Source: CAWCWN01 sp963799245 (lineage in GTDB: Bacteria > Chloroflexota > Ktedonobacteria > Ktedonobacterales > Ktedonobacteraceae). Taken from it: a DNA stretch of 64,000 nt. Location of the stretch: assembly GCA_963799245.1 (NCBI GenBank), contig CAWCWN010000004.1, positions 62,001-126,000 of the forward strand. Direction: 5' to 3'. A program made the translations under genes and the position numbers. Below the pieces are notes generated by a model, which worked only from the letters and a program-made list of their open reading frames with translations, was not told where the DNA came from and ran no database searches. Below, piece by piece: positions 34,372-42,824 of the stretch. Numbering within the stretch: the first letter of the stretch is position 1; every line of letters starts with the position of its first letter.

Positions 34372-35721
34372 CTAGACCGGCAGCGATCCACCAAAAAGTG
34401 GGGCGAAGGTCGAGTACAGCAGCCAGAGGTTGAGGCCGAGAATGACCACGCTGCAGGCTATCGCCGACCACGTGGTGAGACGCCTATTCACCAGAGAGCC
34501 CATGAGATCACGGCGACGCGTAAACATCACCAGCGTGATCACCGGCAGCGGCAGCACAAAGCTCAGCACCACCTGGCTGATGACCAGCGTCAGGGTGGGA
34601 TTGAAACCCAGCATCGCGACCAGAATGGCGGGGAGCATCGTCACCAGGCGCCGCACCCAGACGGGAATAGTGAAGCCCACAAAACCCTGCATGATGACCT
34701 GCCCGGCCATCGTGCCGACAGTAGAGCTGGAGAGGCCGGAAGCTAGCAGCGAGACGGCAAAGACGATACTGGCGGCTCCTCCCAGCAGCGGGGTAAGGGT
34801 CCGGTAGGCGCTGCCGATATCGGCGACATCAGTGTGTCCATGAGCATGAAATGTTGCCGCCGCCATGTAGAGCATCGCTATATTGACGAGGCCTGCCAGG
34901 CCCATCGCAATCACTACGTCGGGAATGCTCCAGCGGAAGATGCGCCGGGCCTCTTTTTCGGAACGCGGCACAATCCGCCCCTGGGTCAAGGATGAGTGCA
35001 GGTAGATGACATGCGGCATCACCGTGGCGCCAATAATACCTACCGCGAAGAGCGCGCTCTGCGTACCACCAATCCAGGGAACAACTGAGTGTACGCCCAC
35101 CTGGCCCCAATCTGGCCGCGAGAAGAACGTTTCGATGATGTAACTGAAGGCGATAACACCGACAAGGGCTGTGATGACTGCCTCCAGGTGACGGAAGCCA
35201 CGGCGCTCCAGCAGCAAGATCACATAGGTGACCACCCCGCTGACGAGCGTGGCATACAATAAAGGCATGCCAAACAGCAGGTTCAGGGCAATACTGGCTC
35301 CCAGAAACTCGGCGAGATCGGTGGCCATAGCCGCAATCTCCGTGGCAAGCCACATGGCATATGCGACCGGCCTGCGAAACTGCAGGCGACAGAGCTCCGC
35401 CAGGTTGTGTCCAGTCGCCACGCCAAGCTTCGCCGACATCGTCTGCAACAGCATCGCCATCAGATTCGCCAGGACAATCACCCACAGCAGGTTGTAGCCA
35501 TAGGCACTGCCACCCTGGATATTGGTGGCGTAGTTGCCCGGATCAATATAGGCCACACAGGCGATAAAGGCAGGTCCCAGGAATGGAAGCAGGGCGAGCA
35601 GCCCTTTTCGCTGCCCATCAAGCGCCGCACGCGCGGCCACAAGCGTCCTGGACTCCTGTTTTAGTACCACGTTTTTCTCCGCGTCTACAAGGGCCGGTAA
35701 GGGAGAAGAATAACTCCTCAT
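34372..35721 (-). CDS. mntH: NRAMP-family Mn2+/Fe2+ transporter
   Basis: 449 residues, about eleven transmembrane helices. The metal-site motifs of NRAMP are present: helix 1 YIDPGNYATN and helix 6 VMPHVIYLHSSL. A Gln-rich loop follows (LTQGRIVPRSEKEARR). The start ATG overlaps the stop of the upstream regulator (ATGA), so the two are translationally coupled. It imports manganese with proton symport under control of the DtxR-type protein. Confidence 0.93.
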   Translation of the reverse strand: MRSYSSPLPALVDAEKNVVLKQESRTLVAARAALDGQRKGLLALLPFLGPAFIACVAYIDPGNYATNIQGGSAYGYNLLWVIVLANLMAMLLQTMSAKLGVATGHNLAELCRLQFRRPVAYAMWLATEIAAMATDLAEFLGASIALNLLFGMPLLYATLVSGVVTYVILLLERRGFRHLEAVITALVGVIAFSYIIETFFSRPDWGQVGVHSVVPWIGGTQSALFAVGIIGATVMPHVIYLHSSLTQGRIVPRSEKEARRIFRWSIPDVVIAMGLAGLVNIAMLYMAAATFHAHGHTDVADIGSAYRTLTPLLGGAASIVFAVSLLASGLSSSTVGTMAGQVIMQGFVGFTIPVWVRRLVTMLPAILVAMLGFNPTLTLVISQVVLSFVLPLPVITLVMFTRRRDLMGSLVNRRLTTWSAIACSVVILGLNLWLLYSTFAPLFGGSLPV

Positions 35722-36470
35722 GGATGCCCTCCCAGCGATTCCTCGGAGGAAGATGCATGTTCGTTCACAGCTTCAATCGCCGCCGGACGAACGAGGACGG
35801 CCCGGGTCACCATGTCGCCGATGGCATGAGCCTGGCCTCCGACGCGCACCGTGTAGACGCCGCCATAAGGGGCGACCGCCTCCACCTGCACCAGAGCCCC
35901 TGGAATAAGCCCCAGCGAAGTCAGATAGCGCAGCAGGTCGGGATTGTCGTCACTCACCCGCTGCACGATAACCTGCTGCCCCCGCTGTACCGTTGCGAGC
36001 GGCTGGCTACTGGCTACGACGACTCCACCCACAGAGTTGGGGATGGGATCACCGTGAGGGTCCTCGGTCGGGTGATCCAGCAGCGCATCCATGCGCTCCA
36101 CAAAGGCATCGGAAATGGTGTGTTCAACCTGTTCCGCCTCCGCATCGACCTCGTCCAGGGGGAAGCCCATTATATCGACGAGGAAGAGTTCCGGCAGGCG
36201 ATGACGGCGAACGAGTTCAGTGGCCAGGGCCTCACCGCTCTCGGTCAGCTGTACACCATGATACGGGGTATAGCAGACATAGCCCCGCTCGCTCAACCAC
36301 TTGAAGAGCTGGGTAACGGTGGCATCGCTCAATTGACCCGTCGGTTCCAGCGACTGCAGGCGCTCCTTCATGCTGGAGGTTGAAATTGACTCACCGCGCT
36401 CGCGCAACTTGTAGCAGAGCTTCATGCAGTCTATGGCACGAATGGGCAAAGTACGTAGTTCAGGTGACAT
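35718..36470 (-). CDS. mntR: DtxR/MntR-family metal-dependent repressor with FeoA domain
   Basis: 250 residues. The winged helix is in YKLRERGESISTSSMKERLQ, VTQLFKWLSERGYVCYTPYH and VQLTESGEALATELVRRHRL, and the metal-binding dimerisation domain in FPLDEVDAEAEQVEHTISDAF. A C-terminal SH3-like FeoA domain (LLRYLTSLGLIPGALVQVEA, GGQAHAIGDMVTRAVLV) follows. It is the first gene of the mntR-mntH operon, and the direct repeats at 36516-36543 are a plausible operator. Confidence 0.9.
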   Translation of the reverse strand: MSPELRTLPIRAIDCMKLCYKLRERGESISTSSMKERLQSLEPTGQLSDATVTQLFKWLSERGYVCYTPYHGVQLTESGEALATELVRRHRLPELFLVDIMGFPLDEVDAEAEQVEHTISDAFVERMDALLDHPTEDPHGDPIPNSVGGVVVASSQPLATVQRGQQVIVQRVSDDNPDLLRYLTSLGLIPGALVQVEAVAPYGGVYTVRVGGQAHAIGDMVTRAVLVRPAAIEAVNEHASSSEESLGGHP

Positions 36471-36515
36471 AGCAGATCCTCATCTATTTCTCTATTCGTT
36501 AAAAGAAAATATTTT

Positions 36516-36543
36516 AGTACCATAAAAAATTAATACCACAAAA
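36516..36543. promoter_or_regulatory. Direct repeat, candidate MntR operator
   Basis: AGTACCATAAAA (36516-36527) and AATACCACAAAA (36532-36543) share A-R-TACCA-Y-AAAA at a 16-bp period, next to the palindrome AAAATATTTT (36506-36515), 36-73 bp upstream of mntR. The region is strongly AT-rich. That MntR binds here is inference from position. Confidence 0.4.
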
Positions 36544-36619
36544 TCTAACAATTTGTCAAGAGATATGAGTCATTAGCCCCAATCTATTCGTAGTATGCAT
36601 ACTTGATGTGACAAAATAG

Positions 36620-36640
36620 AGGGGAGTTGTTAGCTCCCCT
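36620..36640. repeat. Short perfect hairpin in the molybdenum hydroxylase leader
   Basis: AGGGGAG (36620-36626), a 7-nt loop, CTCCCCT (36634-36640). It lies 42 bp upstream of the start codon, between the promoter region and the TTGA array, and could act as operator or leader hairpin. Confidence 0.5.
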
Positions 36641-36650
36641 GATCGCTAGT

Positions 36651-36670
36651 TTGATTGATTGATTGATTGA
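36651..36670. repeat. (TTGA)5 array abutting the SD of the molybdenum hydroxylase gene
   Basis: Five perfect TTGA units run straight into AAGGACTGCAGA-ATG. The last A of the array is part of the AAGGA ribosome site. This is the third tetranucleotide array in this exact position in the window. Confidence 0.92.
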
Positions 36671-36681
36671 AGGACTGCAGA

Positions 36682-39141
36682 ATGCTCAAGACAAATATCC
36701 CGCCGGGCCTGGAACGTCGAATTGAAGATGTTCGCTTGATTACCGGCCATGCTCATTATGTGGACGATTTGAGATCGCTAGCGGGGCGGCCCGCCGCGCT
36801 GCACATGGTCGTGGTACGCAGCCTCTATGCTCATGCCGAGCTGAAAAACATCGACCTGCAGGCAGCTAAGGCAAGGCCGGGGGTTGTCGCGGCTTTCGCA
36901 AGCACCGAGCTATTGAACGACATGCGCCCGCTGGAGACGATGTCCCTGCCCGGCCTCAAAAAGCCCGAGCGCCGGGCATTGGCGCTGGGAAGGGTGCGCT
37001 ACGTGGGCGATCCCGTCGCCGTCATTCTTGCCGATAGCCTTTATAGCGCAGAGGATGCTCGCGACCTTGTAGAGGTGGACTATGAGCCCCTGCCCTCGGT
37101 GACCGATCCAGAAGCGGCGCTGGCCGCGGGCGCGCCGCTCCTCTACACTGAACTTGGCTCCAATTCCGCCTTCATCTCACAGTCTGGCAGGGGTGATATC
37201 GCAGCGGCCTTTGCCCAGGCCGAGCATACTATCAGGCTGCGAGTGGTCAACCAGCGTCTTGCGCCCAGCTCTCTTGAAGCGCGGTCCTGTCTCTTCGATT
37301 TCGACCCGGAGAGTGGCCAGTTTTCGGCCTGGCTATCTTCCCAGGCCATTTACCGGGCCCGCGAAGCGCTGGTCGGTATGCTGGGCATCGACCGCAGCCG
37401 TATCAGAGTATATAACGCCGAGGTTGGCGGGGGCTTTGGCACAAAAACTGGCTTCGTCGGAGAAGAGTTTATCGCAGCCCTGCTGGCAATGAAACTCGGA
37501 CGGCCAGTCAAATGGATCGAAAGCCGCAGCGAGAATTTGCAGGCCCAGACACATGGGCGCGGCCAGATTAACTATATCGAGGCCGCCTGCCAGAACGATG
37601 GTCGCTTGCTCGCCCTCAAGGTACGCACGATCGCCGACCTCGGCGCGTTCCTGGCATTTACAACGGCGATGGTGCCGAACGGCACACCATCCATGCTCAA
37701 CGGCCCATACCGCATACAGGCCGTAGACAGCCAGGTAGTGGGCGCCTTTACCAATAAAGTGCCAACCGGGGCCTACCGGGGAGCAGGGCGACCCGAGGCA
37801 ACCTATATCCTTGAGCGCACAATGGATCGTATCGCCCGCGAGCTGGGACTTGATCCCGCCGAGGTACGCCGGCGAAATTTTATAGAGCCTGACGCGTTTC
37901 CTTATCAGACACTCACAGGCGTCACCTACGATAGTGGGAATTACCAGGCTGCGCTTGAGCGGGCGCTTGCCCTGACCGACTATAGCGGCTGGCGCACTCG
38001 CCAGCGCGAACGCGGCGCTGCGGATCAGACGCGGCGGCTTGGTGTAGGCCTCTCGACCTTTGTCGAAATATCTGGTGGCGCTCTTGGTCCCAACCGCCCT
38101 GGCGTACCACAGGAGTCCGCCACTGTGCGCATTCGCAGGGACGGGACTATCCTGGTGCTGAGCGGTGTGGCATCCAACGGCCAGGGCCACTTCACCACCT
38201 TTGCGCAGCTCACCGCCGCTACCTTTCACCTCCCGGGCTCAAAGATAGAAGTTCGCATGAACGATACCGATCTCCCGGCCTTTGGCTATGGCACCTTCGG
38301 GAGCCGCACGTTGCAGACGGCAGGCTCCGCCGTACTGCTCGCCGCCGAGGCCGCTCGCGAGAAAGCGCTGCGGGTTGCGGCCCGGCTGCTGGAGGCAGAC
38401 CCGGCGGACCTGGTAATGGAGAATGGGACGGTGATGGTGCGCGGGGTTCCGGCCCGCAAAATCGCCCTGGGCGATCTGGCCCGCCAGGTCGAGGAACAGC
38501 CAGATTTGATCGAGCATGAGGCGCCCAATCCCGCCAACGGCAGGCCTATAGAGGGGCTGGCCGCCTGGCGCGACTTCTTCCCGCCTGGCGCGACCTTCTC
38601 CTCAGGCGCGCATGTAGCGGTCATCGAGGTTAATACCCGGACCGGTGAGGTACAGATACTCACCTATGTGGCCGTGGATGACTGCGGACGCGTCCTGAAC
38701 CAGTACCTCGTCGACGCCCAGATACATGGTGCGCTGGCTCAGGGCATCGGCCAGGCGCTCTACGAGGAGGTGGTATATGACGAGGATAGTGGTCAGCTCC
38801 TCAGCGCTACCCTGATGGACTACGCGCTGCCCAATGCCGAGCAGGTCCCTGACTTCGTCACTGCAGGCATCCAGACTCCTTCGCCGCACAACCCCCTGGG
38901 GGCCAAGGGAGTAGGCGAAGCGGGCTGCATCGGCGCCCCGCCCGCTATCGTCAATGCCGTGTTGGACGCGCTCGCTCCCCTTGGCATCAAGAGCATCGAT
39001 ATGCCGCTCAAACCTGAAAAGATCTGGGCGCTCGTGCAGGCGGCTCGCGAGGGCAAGCTCGAACAGCGGGATCCCATGCCTCCGCCCGTTTTTAGCAGCG
39101 ATGGTAAGCAAAATGATGACAGCAGGCCGGCTTTTTTGTAG
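36682..39141 (+). CDS. Molybdenum hydroxylase large subunit (xanthine/aldehyde oxidase, CoxL form II-like)
   Basis: 819 residues from ATG 36682 with AAGGA 7 nt upstream; an in-frame TTG inside the repeat array is less likely. It starts ERRIEDVRLITGHAHYVDDL as in CoxL proteins. The active-site loop is GAYRGAGRPEA, the form II or aldehyde-oxidase type, not the AYRCSFR loop of true CO dehydrogenase. The molybdopterin-binding stretches EVGGGFGTKTG and the catalytic Glu in GAKGVGEAG are present. The usual FAD (medium) and 2Fe-2S (small) subunits are not adjacent, so it must find partners elsewhere. Confidence 0.9.
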   Translation: MLKTNIPPGLERRIEDVRLITGHAHYVDDLRSLAGRPAALHMVVVRSLYAHAELKNIDLQAAKARPGVVAAFASTELLNDMRPLETMSLPGLKKPERRALALGRVRYVGDPVAVILADSLYSAEDARDLVEVDYEPLPSVTDPEAALAAGAPLLYTELGSNSAFISQSGRGDIAAAFAQAEHTIRLRVVNQRLAPSSLEARSCLFDFDPESGQFSAWLSSQAIYRAREALVGMLGIDRSRIRVYNAEVGGGFGTKTGFVGEEFIAALLAMKLGRPVKWIESRSENLQAQTHGRGQINYIEAACQNDGRLLALKVRTIADLGAFLAFTTAMVPNGTPSMLNGPYRIQAVDSQVVGAFTNKVPTGAYRGAGRPEATYILERTMDRIARELGLDPAEVRRRNFIEPDAFPYQTLTGVTYDSGNYQAALERALALTDYSGWRTRQRERGAADQTRRLGVGLSTFVEISGGALGPNRPGVPQESATVRIRRDGTILVLSGVASNGQGHFTTFAQLTAATFHLPGSKIEVRMNDTDLPAFGYGTFGSRTLQTAGSAVLLAAEAAREKALRVAARLLEADPADLVMENGTVMVRGVPARKIALGDLARQVEEQPDLIEHEAPNPANGRPIEGLAAWRDFFPPGATFSSGAHVAVIEVNTRTGEVQILTYVAVDDCGRVLNQYLVDAQIHGALAQGIGQALYEEVVYDEDSGQLLSATLMDYALPNAEQVPDFVTAGIQTPSPHNPLGAKGVGEAGCIGAPPAIVNAVLDALAPLGIKSIDMPLKPEKIWALVQAAREGKLEQRDPMPPPVFSSDGKQNDDSRPAFL

Positions 39142-39161
39142 CGTACCAGCACTCCCGCAGA

Positions 39162-40301
39162 ATGAATGGTTCTTTCAGCATGGAACTATATACATCAGAA
39201 AACAAAGGTCGGATATTAACAATTGAGCACCCAACAGATAGTTCTCCCGCACTGATGGTTTTCTCCGGCAATGCGGGACAATTATTGCGCGGCGATAACC
39301 CGACGATAAATATCCTTAAAGCCATGAGACGGCGCGCTCACCGCAATGGTGTCGCCTTCGTCATGCATTTTCAGGAGGCCGGTGCGGTAAGGAATAACAG
39401 CGTGGGTATGACGCGGCTGCTCGAAGATGTCTTTGCAGACGAAGTCACTATTTTCCGCTTTGGTCCGGAGGAATCAAGCGGTCAAATACGCAGCGGGCTC
39501 GAACAATACATCGTTTCTTCAAAAAATCTGGCGGTTCGCGCGCGCAGCGTCGAATATCTGACGGTCGTCGAGCGAAACATCATGCGCAGGAATCAGCGCA
39601 CAGCGCTGAATACCAGCTATGATTTTATACTACCAAACGGCGAACAGGCGTATCTGGAAACAACCGGCTTTCATTACGACCTGGGTTTAACCCCGCTCAG
39701 TGCCAGGATCAGCCGTTTACAGGCGCGCGAGACAAGACAGGGTGTAGAAAAGCTGCTGGAGAAAGATATACAGTTGGATGGAGCCGTTGTCGAACAACAA
39801 GGGCTGCGGCCGGTCCGCGGGCGTAAAGGGCTGGTAACGTTCAGCGGCGACGGGAATACGCGCGGTTTTATTGGCACTCGCTGGCAGATGGACCGCGTCG
39901 AGGCATTAAAAAATGGCCTTGGCGACGAAGTCAAGGAAGCAACCGAGGAGATCAACGTCACCGCTAACCTGCCCCACAGTATTCAGCAAGAATTTATCGG
40001 GAAAAAGAACCCCCTGGTAAAACTGGCCGGAAATATCATCGATGACGTTTTTGATGCAATCGATGATACAACGGGCAGCAAATGGGGGGAGCGCAAATTA
40101 GATCACCAGTTTTACCACGATTTTACCATCACTCCCGAAGGGCTCATGCTTCCACTACACAGGTTTGATGTGATAGAAAATAATGTATTCTATGATTTTG
40201 CGAACGCCGATCATTATTTCATCAGCACGCTTTTTGGCTACTATGCGAACGGTGACATTCCCCCGCGTGACTTGCCGGGCGAGCAAGAATATATCAAATG
40301 A
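39162..40301 (+). CDS. 379-residue protein, unknown function
   Basis: Starts 20 bp after the hydroxylase gene. Mixed alpha/beta composition, no signal peptide, no membrane helix, no Cys. Visible segments are ALMVFSGNAGQLLRG, NGVAFVMHFQEAGAVRNNSV, a Gly/Arg-rich patch LRPVRGRKGLVTFSGDGNTR, and a C-terminal part rich in aromatic residues (HQFYHDFTITPEGLMLPLHR, FISTLFGYYANGDIPPRDLP). ATG 39162 or ATG 39180 could be the start; neither has a strong ribosome site, so expression may depend on coupling to the gene before. I do not recognise the family. Confidence 0.7.
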   Translation: MNGSFSMELYTSENKGRILTIEHPTDSSPALMVFSGNAGQLLRGDNPTINILKAMRRRAHRNGVAFVMHFQEAGAVRNNSVGMTRLLEDVFADEVTIFRFGPEESSGQIRSGLEQYIVSSKNLAVRARSVEYLTVVERNIMRRNQRTALNTSYDFILPNGEQAYLETTGFHYDLGLTPLSARISRLQARETRQGVEKLLEKDIQLDGAVVEQQGLRPVRGRKGLVTFSGDGNTRGFIGTRWQMDRVEALKNGLGDEVKEATEEINVTANLPHSIQQEFIGKKNPLVKLAGNIIDDVFDAIDDTTGSKWGERKLDHQFYHDFTITPEGLMLPLHRFDVIENNVFYDFANADHYFISTLFGYYANGDIPPRDLPGEQEYIK

Positions 40302-40420
40302 CTATAAGAAACAATTCAGGTTGATGATTTCCTCTTTGGCTCACCCAGGTCGGCGAGCTACTATCCGTTACGAAAACCGACGTTTCTTCAATGTACATAT
40401 AGCACTATGACTATAAGAAA
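40298..40420 (+). repeat. Short direct repeats TGACTATAAGAA
   Basis: The 13-mer ATGACTATAAGAA occurs at 40298-40310, overlapping the stop of the 379-residue gene, and at 40407-40419. A third copy lies at 19160. The flanks partly match (TCGC or TCAGG follow). The meaning is unknown. Confidence 0.6.
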
Positions 40421-40449
40421 TCGCGCATTCACCCTGCCTACGCAGGATC

Positions 40450-40490
40450 AAGGGCATGGGCTGCTTATGCTGCGCAGCCCATGCCCTTTT
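40450..40490. terminator. 15-bp perfect hairpin terminator between convergent genes
   Basis: AAGGGCATGGGCTGC (40450-40464), 9-nt loop, exact complement 40474-40488, then TTTT overlapping the stem end. It terminates the plus-strand gene ending at 40301 and probably also the ferritin-like gene. Confidence 0.75.
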
Positions 40491-40532
40491 CGCATCGCAA
40501 GTAGAAACGTACGTCCCGCGGGGCGGCGCGAC

Positions 40533-41360
40533 CTAGCCTTTGGGAGTTAGCATTTCGACACCATTCATGTTCATCGTCACGTTCTGGTACATGTAGACAT
40601 TATTGGTGCCTGGATTGAGGAAACCCGCATGCTGTAAGGCCTTGGGCGCATCGGCGACTTGATTGAGCGAGAGCTGGGAGAAGGCGCGGTTATTGGCCGG
40701 TGCTATTCCACTAAGCGCTCGTCCTATCGCGCGGTGCTCCGCCTCTATCGAACCGATCTGAGCTGCAGCCTGTGCCAGGTCGGGACGTCCCAGTTGCGCG
40801 AACTCTTTTGTTGCCGCCAGGTAGGCCGCCACAAAGGTGTTCTCCAGCAGCTGCTGCGTCTTGATAAAGGCGTCAAACTGCTCAAAAGTTCTCTTGCCGG
40901 AGGGGAAGCTGAACTTGTTGGTAAGAGGCCTGGCTCCGTGCTGGGCCAGGAACCGCTGGTGCAGTTGCTCTTCTTTTAAAGCTGCTTCCAGATCCAGGAA
41001 TCCTCGCGAACTCAGATCAAAGTTTCTGGCATGCGCCAGGGCGTGTTTATAAAATGTAACTGCCAACATTTCAGCGGTGACGGCGACGTTGAGAATGCCC
41101 TGGAGAGCATTGACATTGCCCTGTGGAATTACGGTGCCCTGGGTGGTCATTGCGCCCTGCATATTGTTATTTGTCAGGTTAGCCTTGACACCGGCATCAC
41201 CACCACCGGCAGCATGAGCGTTGCCCAGGCGGGAAGAGAGGTATACTCCGCCACCGACAAGTCCCGTTGTGGCGGCGACGCCTGCGACGCCCGCGACTGT
41301 ACCTTTGAGAAGGGAACGACGTGATGTGCGTGCTCTTGACATGCGATAGTCTGGTTTCAT
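40533..41360 (-). CDS. Tat-exported ferritin-like domain protein
   Basis: 275 residues. A twin-arginine signal TSRRSLLKGTVAGVAGVAAT is followed by a hydrophobic stretch and an AHA cleavage site. The ferritin-like four-helix part has ILNVAVTAEMLAVTFYKHAL, ALKEEQLHQRFLAQHG, FVAAYLAATKEFAQ and IGSIEAEHRAIGRAL; the Glu and His pairs of a di-iron site are spaced as in the Ferritin_2 family. It acts outside the membrane after folding in the cytoplasm. The role (iron or oxidative stress) is not known for these bacterial forms. Confidence 0.88.
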   Translation of the reverse strand: MKPDYRMSRARTSRRSLLKGTVAGVAGVAATTGLVGGGVYLSSRLGNAHAAGGGDAGVKANLTNNNMQGAMTTQGTVIPQGNVNALQGILNVAVTAEMLAVTFYKHALAHARNFDLSSRGFLDLEAALKEEQLHQRFLAQHGARPLTNKFSFPSGKRTFEQFDAFIKTQQLLENTFVAAYLAATKEFAQLGRPDLAQAAAQIGSIEAEHRAIGRALSGIAPANNRAFSQLSLNQVADAPKALQHAGFLNPGTNNVYMYQNVTMNMNGVEMLTPKG

Positions 41361-41904
41361 ATGATAAATTGCTCCTTTTCTTCAGCGTTGCCCTGTAGTC
41401 ACGCGCTATAGTCTGCCAATCCCGGTGCACTCAGAACCAGCAGAACAGGGATACTAATCCCTAGCAGCATGAGTGGCGAAAATCTTTTGCGCCGCCCAAC
41501 TCCATACAGTGGACGTTTCCGTTCGAGCATCTCTATCCCCTTTCGTGGATAAAACCGATTTTGTCCGTCTTGTCCTTACAGAAGGACATCAAGACATGCA
41601 CTACAGCCTATTCAGCTGGGCCAGCATATTGTCAGCACTGGTGACACATTTTGAAATATTCTGGTGTAAATTGCGCATCGGTAAATAACCTGCTCGAATG
41701 TTACCATCAGCACAGGGGGGCGGCTGCGTACATTCCTTGTATAATGGCATAAATGTACCAAGTAAAATGAAGAAATAGTAACTTGAGGTTTTGGTCTGCA
41801 GGAAATTGTACTACACGATGGAGCTTTTGAAAAAATGGGCCGCCTGAGGTTTTTCGCTGGCCAGCACGTGCTGCAGCGGGTGAGGAAGTAGCGAAGCAGA
41901 ATAA
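41361..41904. other. Intergenic interval without a recognised gene
   Basis: Upstream region of the ferritin-like gene plus about 400 bp of unassigned sequence. Short open frames exist on both strands but none shows a family pattern or ribosome site. Nothing else is evident. Confidence 0.5.
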
Positions 41905-41936
41905 GGCCGCGCCGCCCGGAGGCGGGCGACGCGGCC
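41905..41936 (-). terminator. GC-rich terminator hairpin of the DUF1269 gene
   Basis: GGCCGCG pairs with CGCGGCC, one mismatch, then CGCCC with GGGCG, and a short loop. On the minus strand it is followed by TTATTCT. It lies 38 bp beyond the stop at 41975. Confidence 0.65.
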
Positions 41937-41974
41937 TGGTAGCGGCTCACTTCAACTCACTTTGCGCAGCAGGA

Positions 41975-42486
41975 CTAGCTGCTTGCGGTGACTTTCTGCG
42001 CGTCAAAATCGGCACGCAGTTTATCTTCTTGCTCTTTGGAGAGATTGGTCGTAAGAATCTCAAACGGCTGGTCTTTGACAGCCGCCGCGACCTTGTCGAC
42101 CACGGCATTCTCTGTCAGCAAGAACAGGGCAGATGTTCCCTCCGTGATCTTGTCGCGCACCGAGTTAATAAAATTCTCGTCGATCCCATAACTGGCGTAG
42201 TGACCGACGAGCGCTCCTATTGCCGCGCCCACCGCCAGGCCAAAAAAGGGATAAAGAACAGCAGGCCAAATAGCATGCCCCAGAACGCGCCTCCCAGCGC
42301 GCCAATGCCAGTGGCGGTGGACTGGGAGAGCTGCTCGGTCTTGGGCTTCTTGGCTCCCATCGGCCAGGTCACGATCGCGCCATCATCGATCTGGATCAGC
42401 TGCTGTTTCTGCAGGTTTTGTAATGTGATGAGCATCCTCTCGGCGCCATCGGCCGTGGGAAATTTCAGTACTGATAACGTTGCCAT
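41975..42486 (-). pseudogene. DUF1269-family membrane protein with one frameshift
   Basis: The N-terminal half (MATLSVLKFPTADGAERMLI, LQNLQKQQLIQIDDGAIVTW) and glycine-rich helix (GGAFWGMLFGLLFFIPF) continue out of register. The rest (GAAIGALVGHYASYGIDENF, TEGTSALFLLTENAVVDKVA) is one frame over. The break is at a run of six T near 42243 on the minus strand; seven T would restore IPFFGLAVGAAIG, so a one-base loss in a homopolymer explains it. AAAGGAG lies 8 nt before the ATG at 42486. The function of the family is unknown. Confidence 0.82.
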
Positions 42487-42824
42487 GCTTGAATACTCCT
42501 TTTGTGTGAGAAGATTGCGTGTAGAGACGTTGCAGATGCGATATACTTCCAGAGATTCCATCTGTCGCCTTGGAGTTACATGTGCCTCCCCTCCTTTACG
42601 TTCAGGGGGATCCATCCCACACTCAGCTACAGGCAAGCAGCTGAATTTTTCCTTAGAGCCCTGGCATATGACAGCTGCCCAGCTCCCCATGGGAACGTTG
42701 CGTCATTACATACTAAACCCGGCGTCGTCGCTGGTGGAACTGGGCTGTGTCCGTTACCAGTGTACCTGCCAGGGGGCCTTAGCGCATCGTGAAAATACAC
42801 TATTTCAATGGCCAGCACAATTTT
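42487..42824. other. Intergenic interval upstream of the DUF1269 gene
   Basis: Promoter region of the DUF1269 gene plus the 3' side of the PLD-type gene. No terminator hairpin or further gene is convincing. Confidence 0.45.

Noticed and set aside
36682..39141. True carbon monoxide dehydrogenase (coxL)
   Set aside because: The active-site loop is AYRGAGR, not AYRCSFR, and coxM/coxS are absent.
42487..42824. Possible cobalamin-type riboswitch upstream of the DUF1269 gene
   Set aside because: Only short G/C blocks resemble it; no B12-box could be found.
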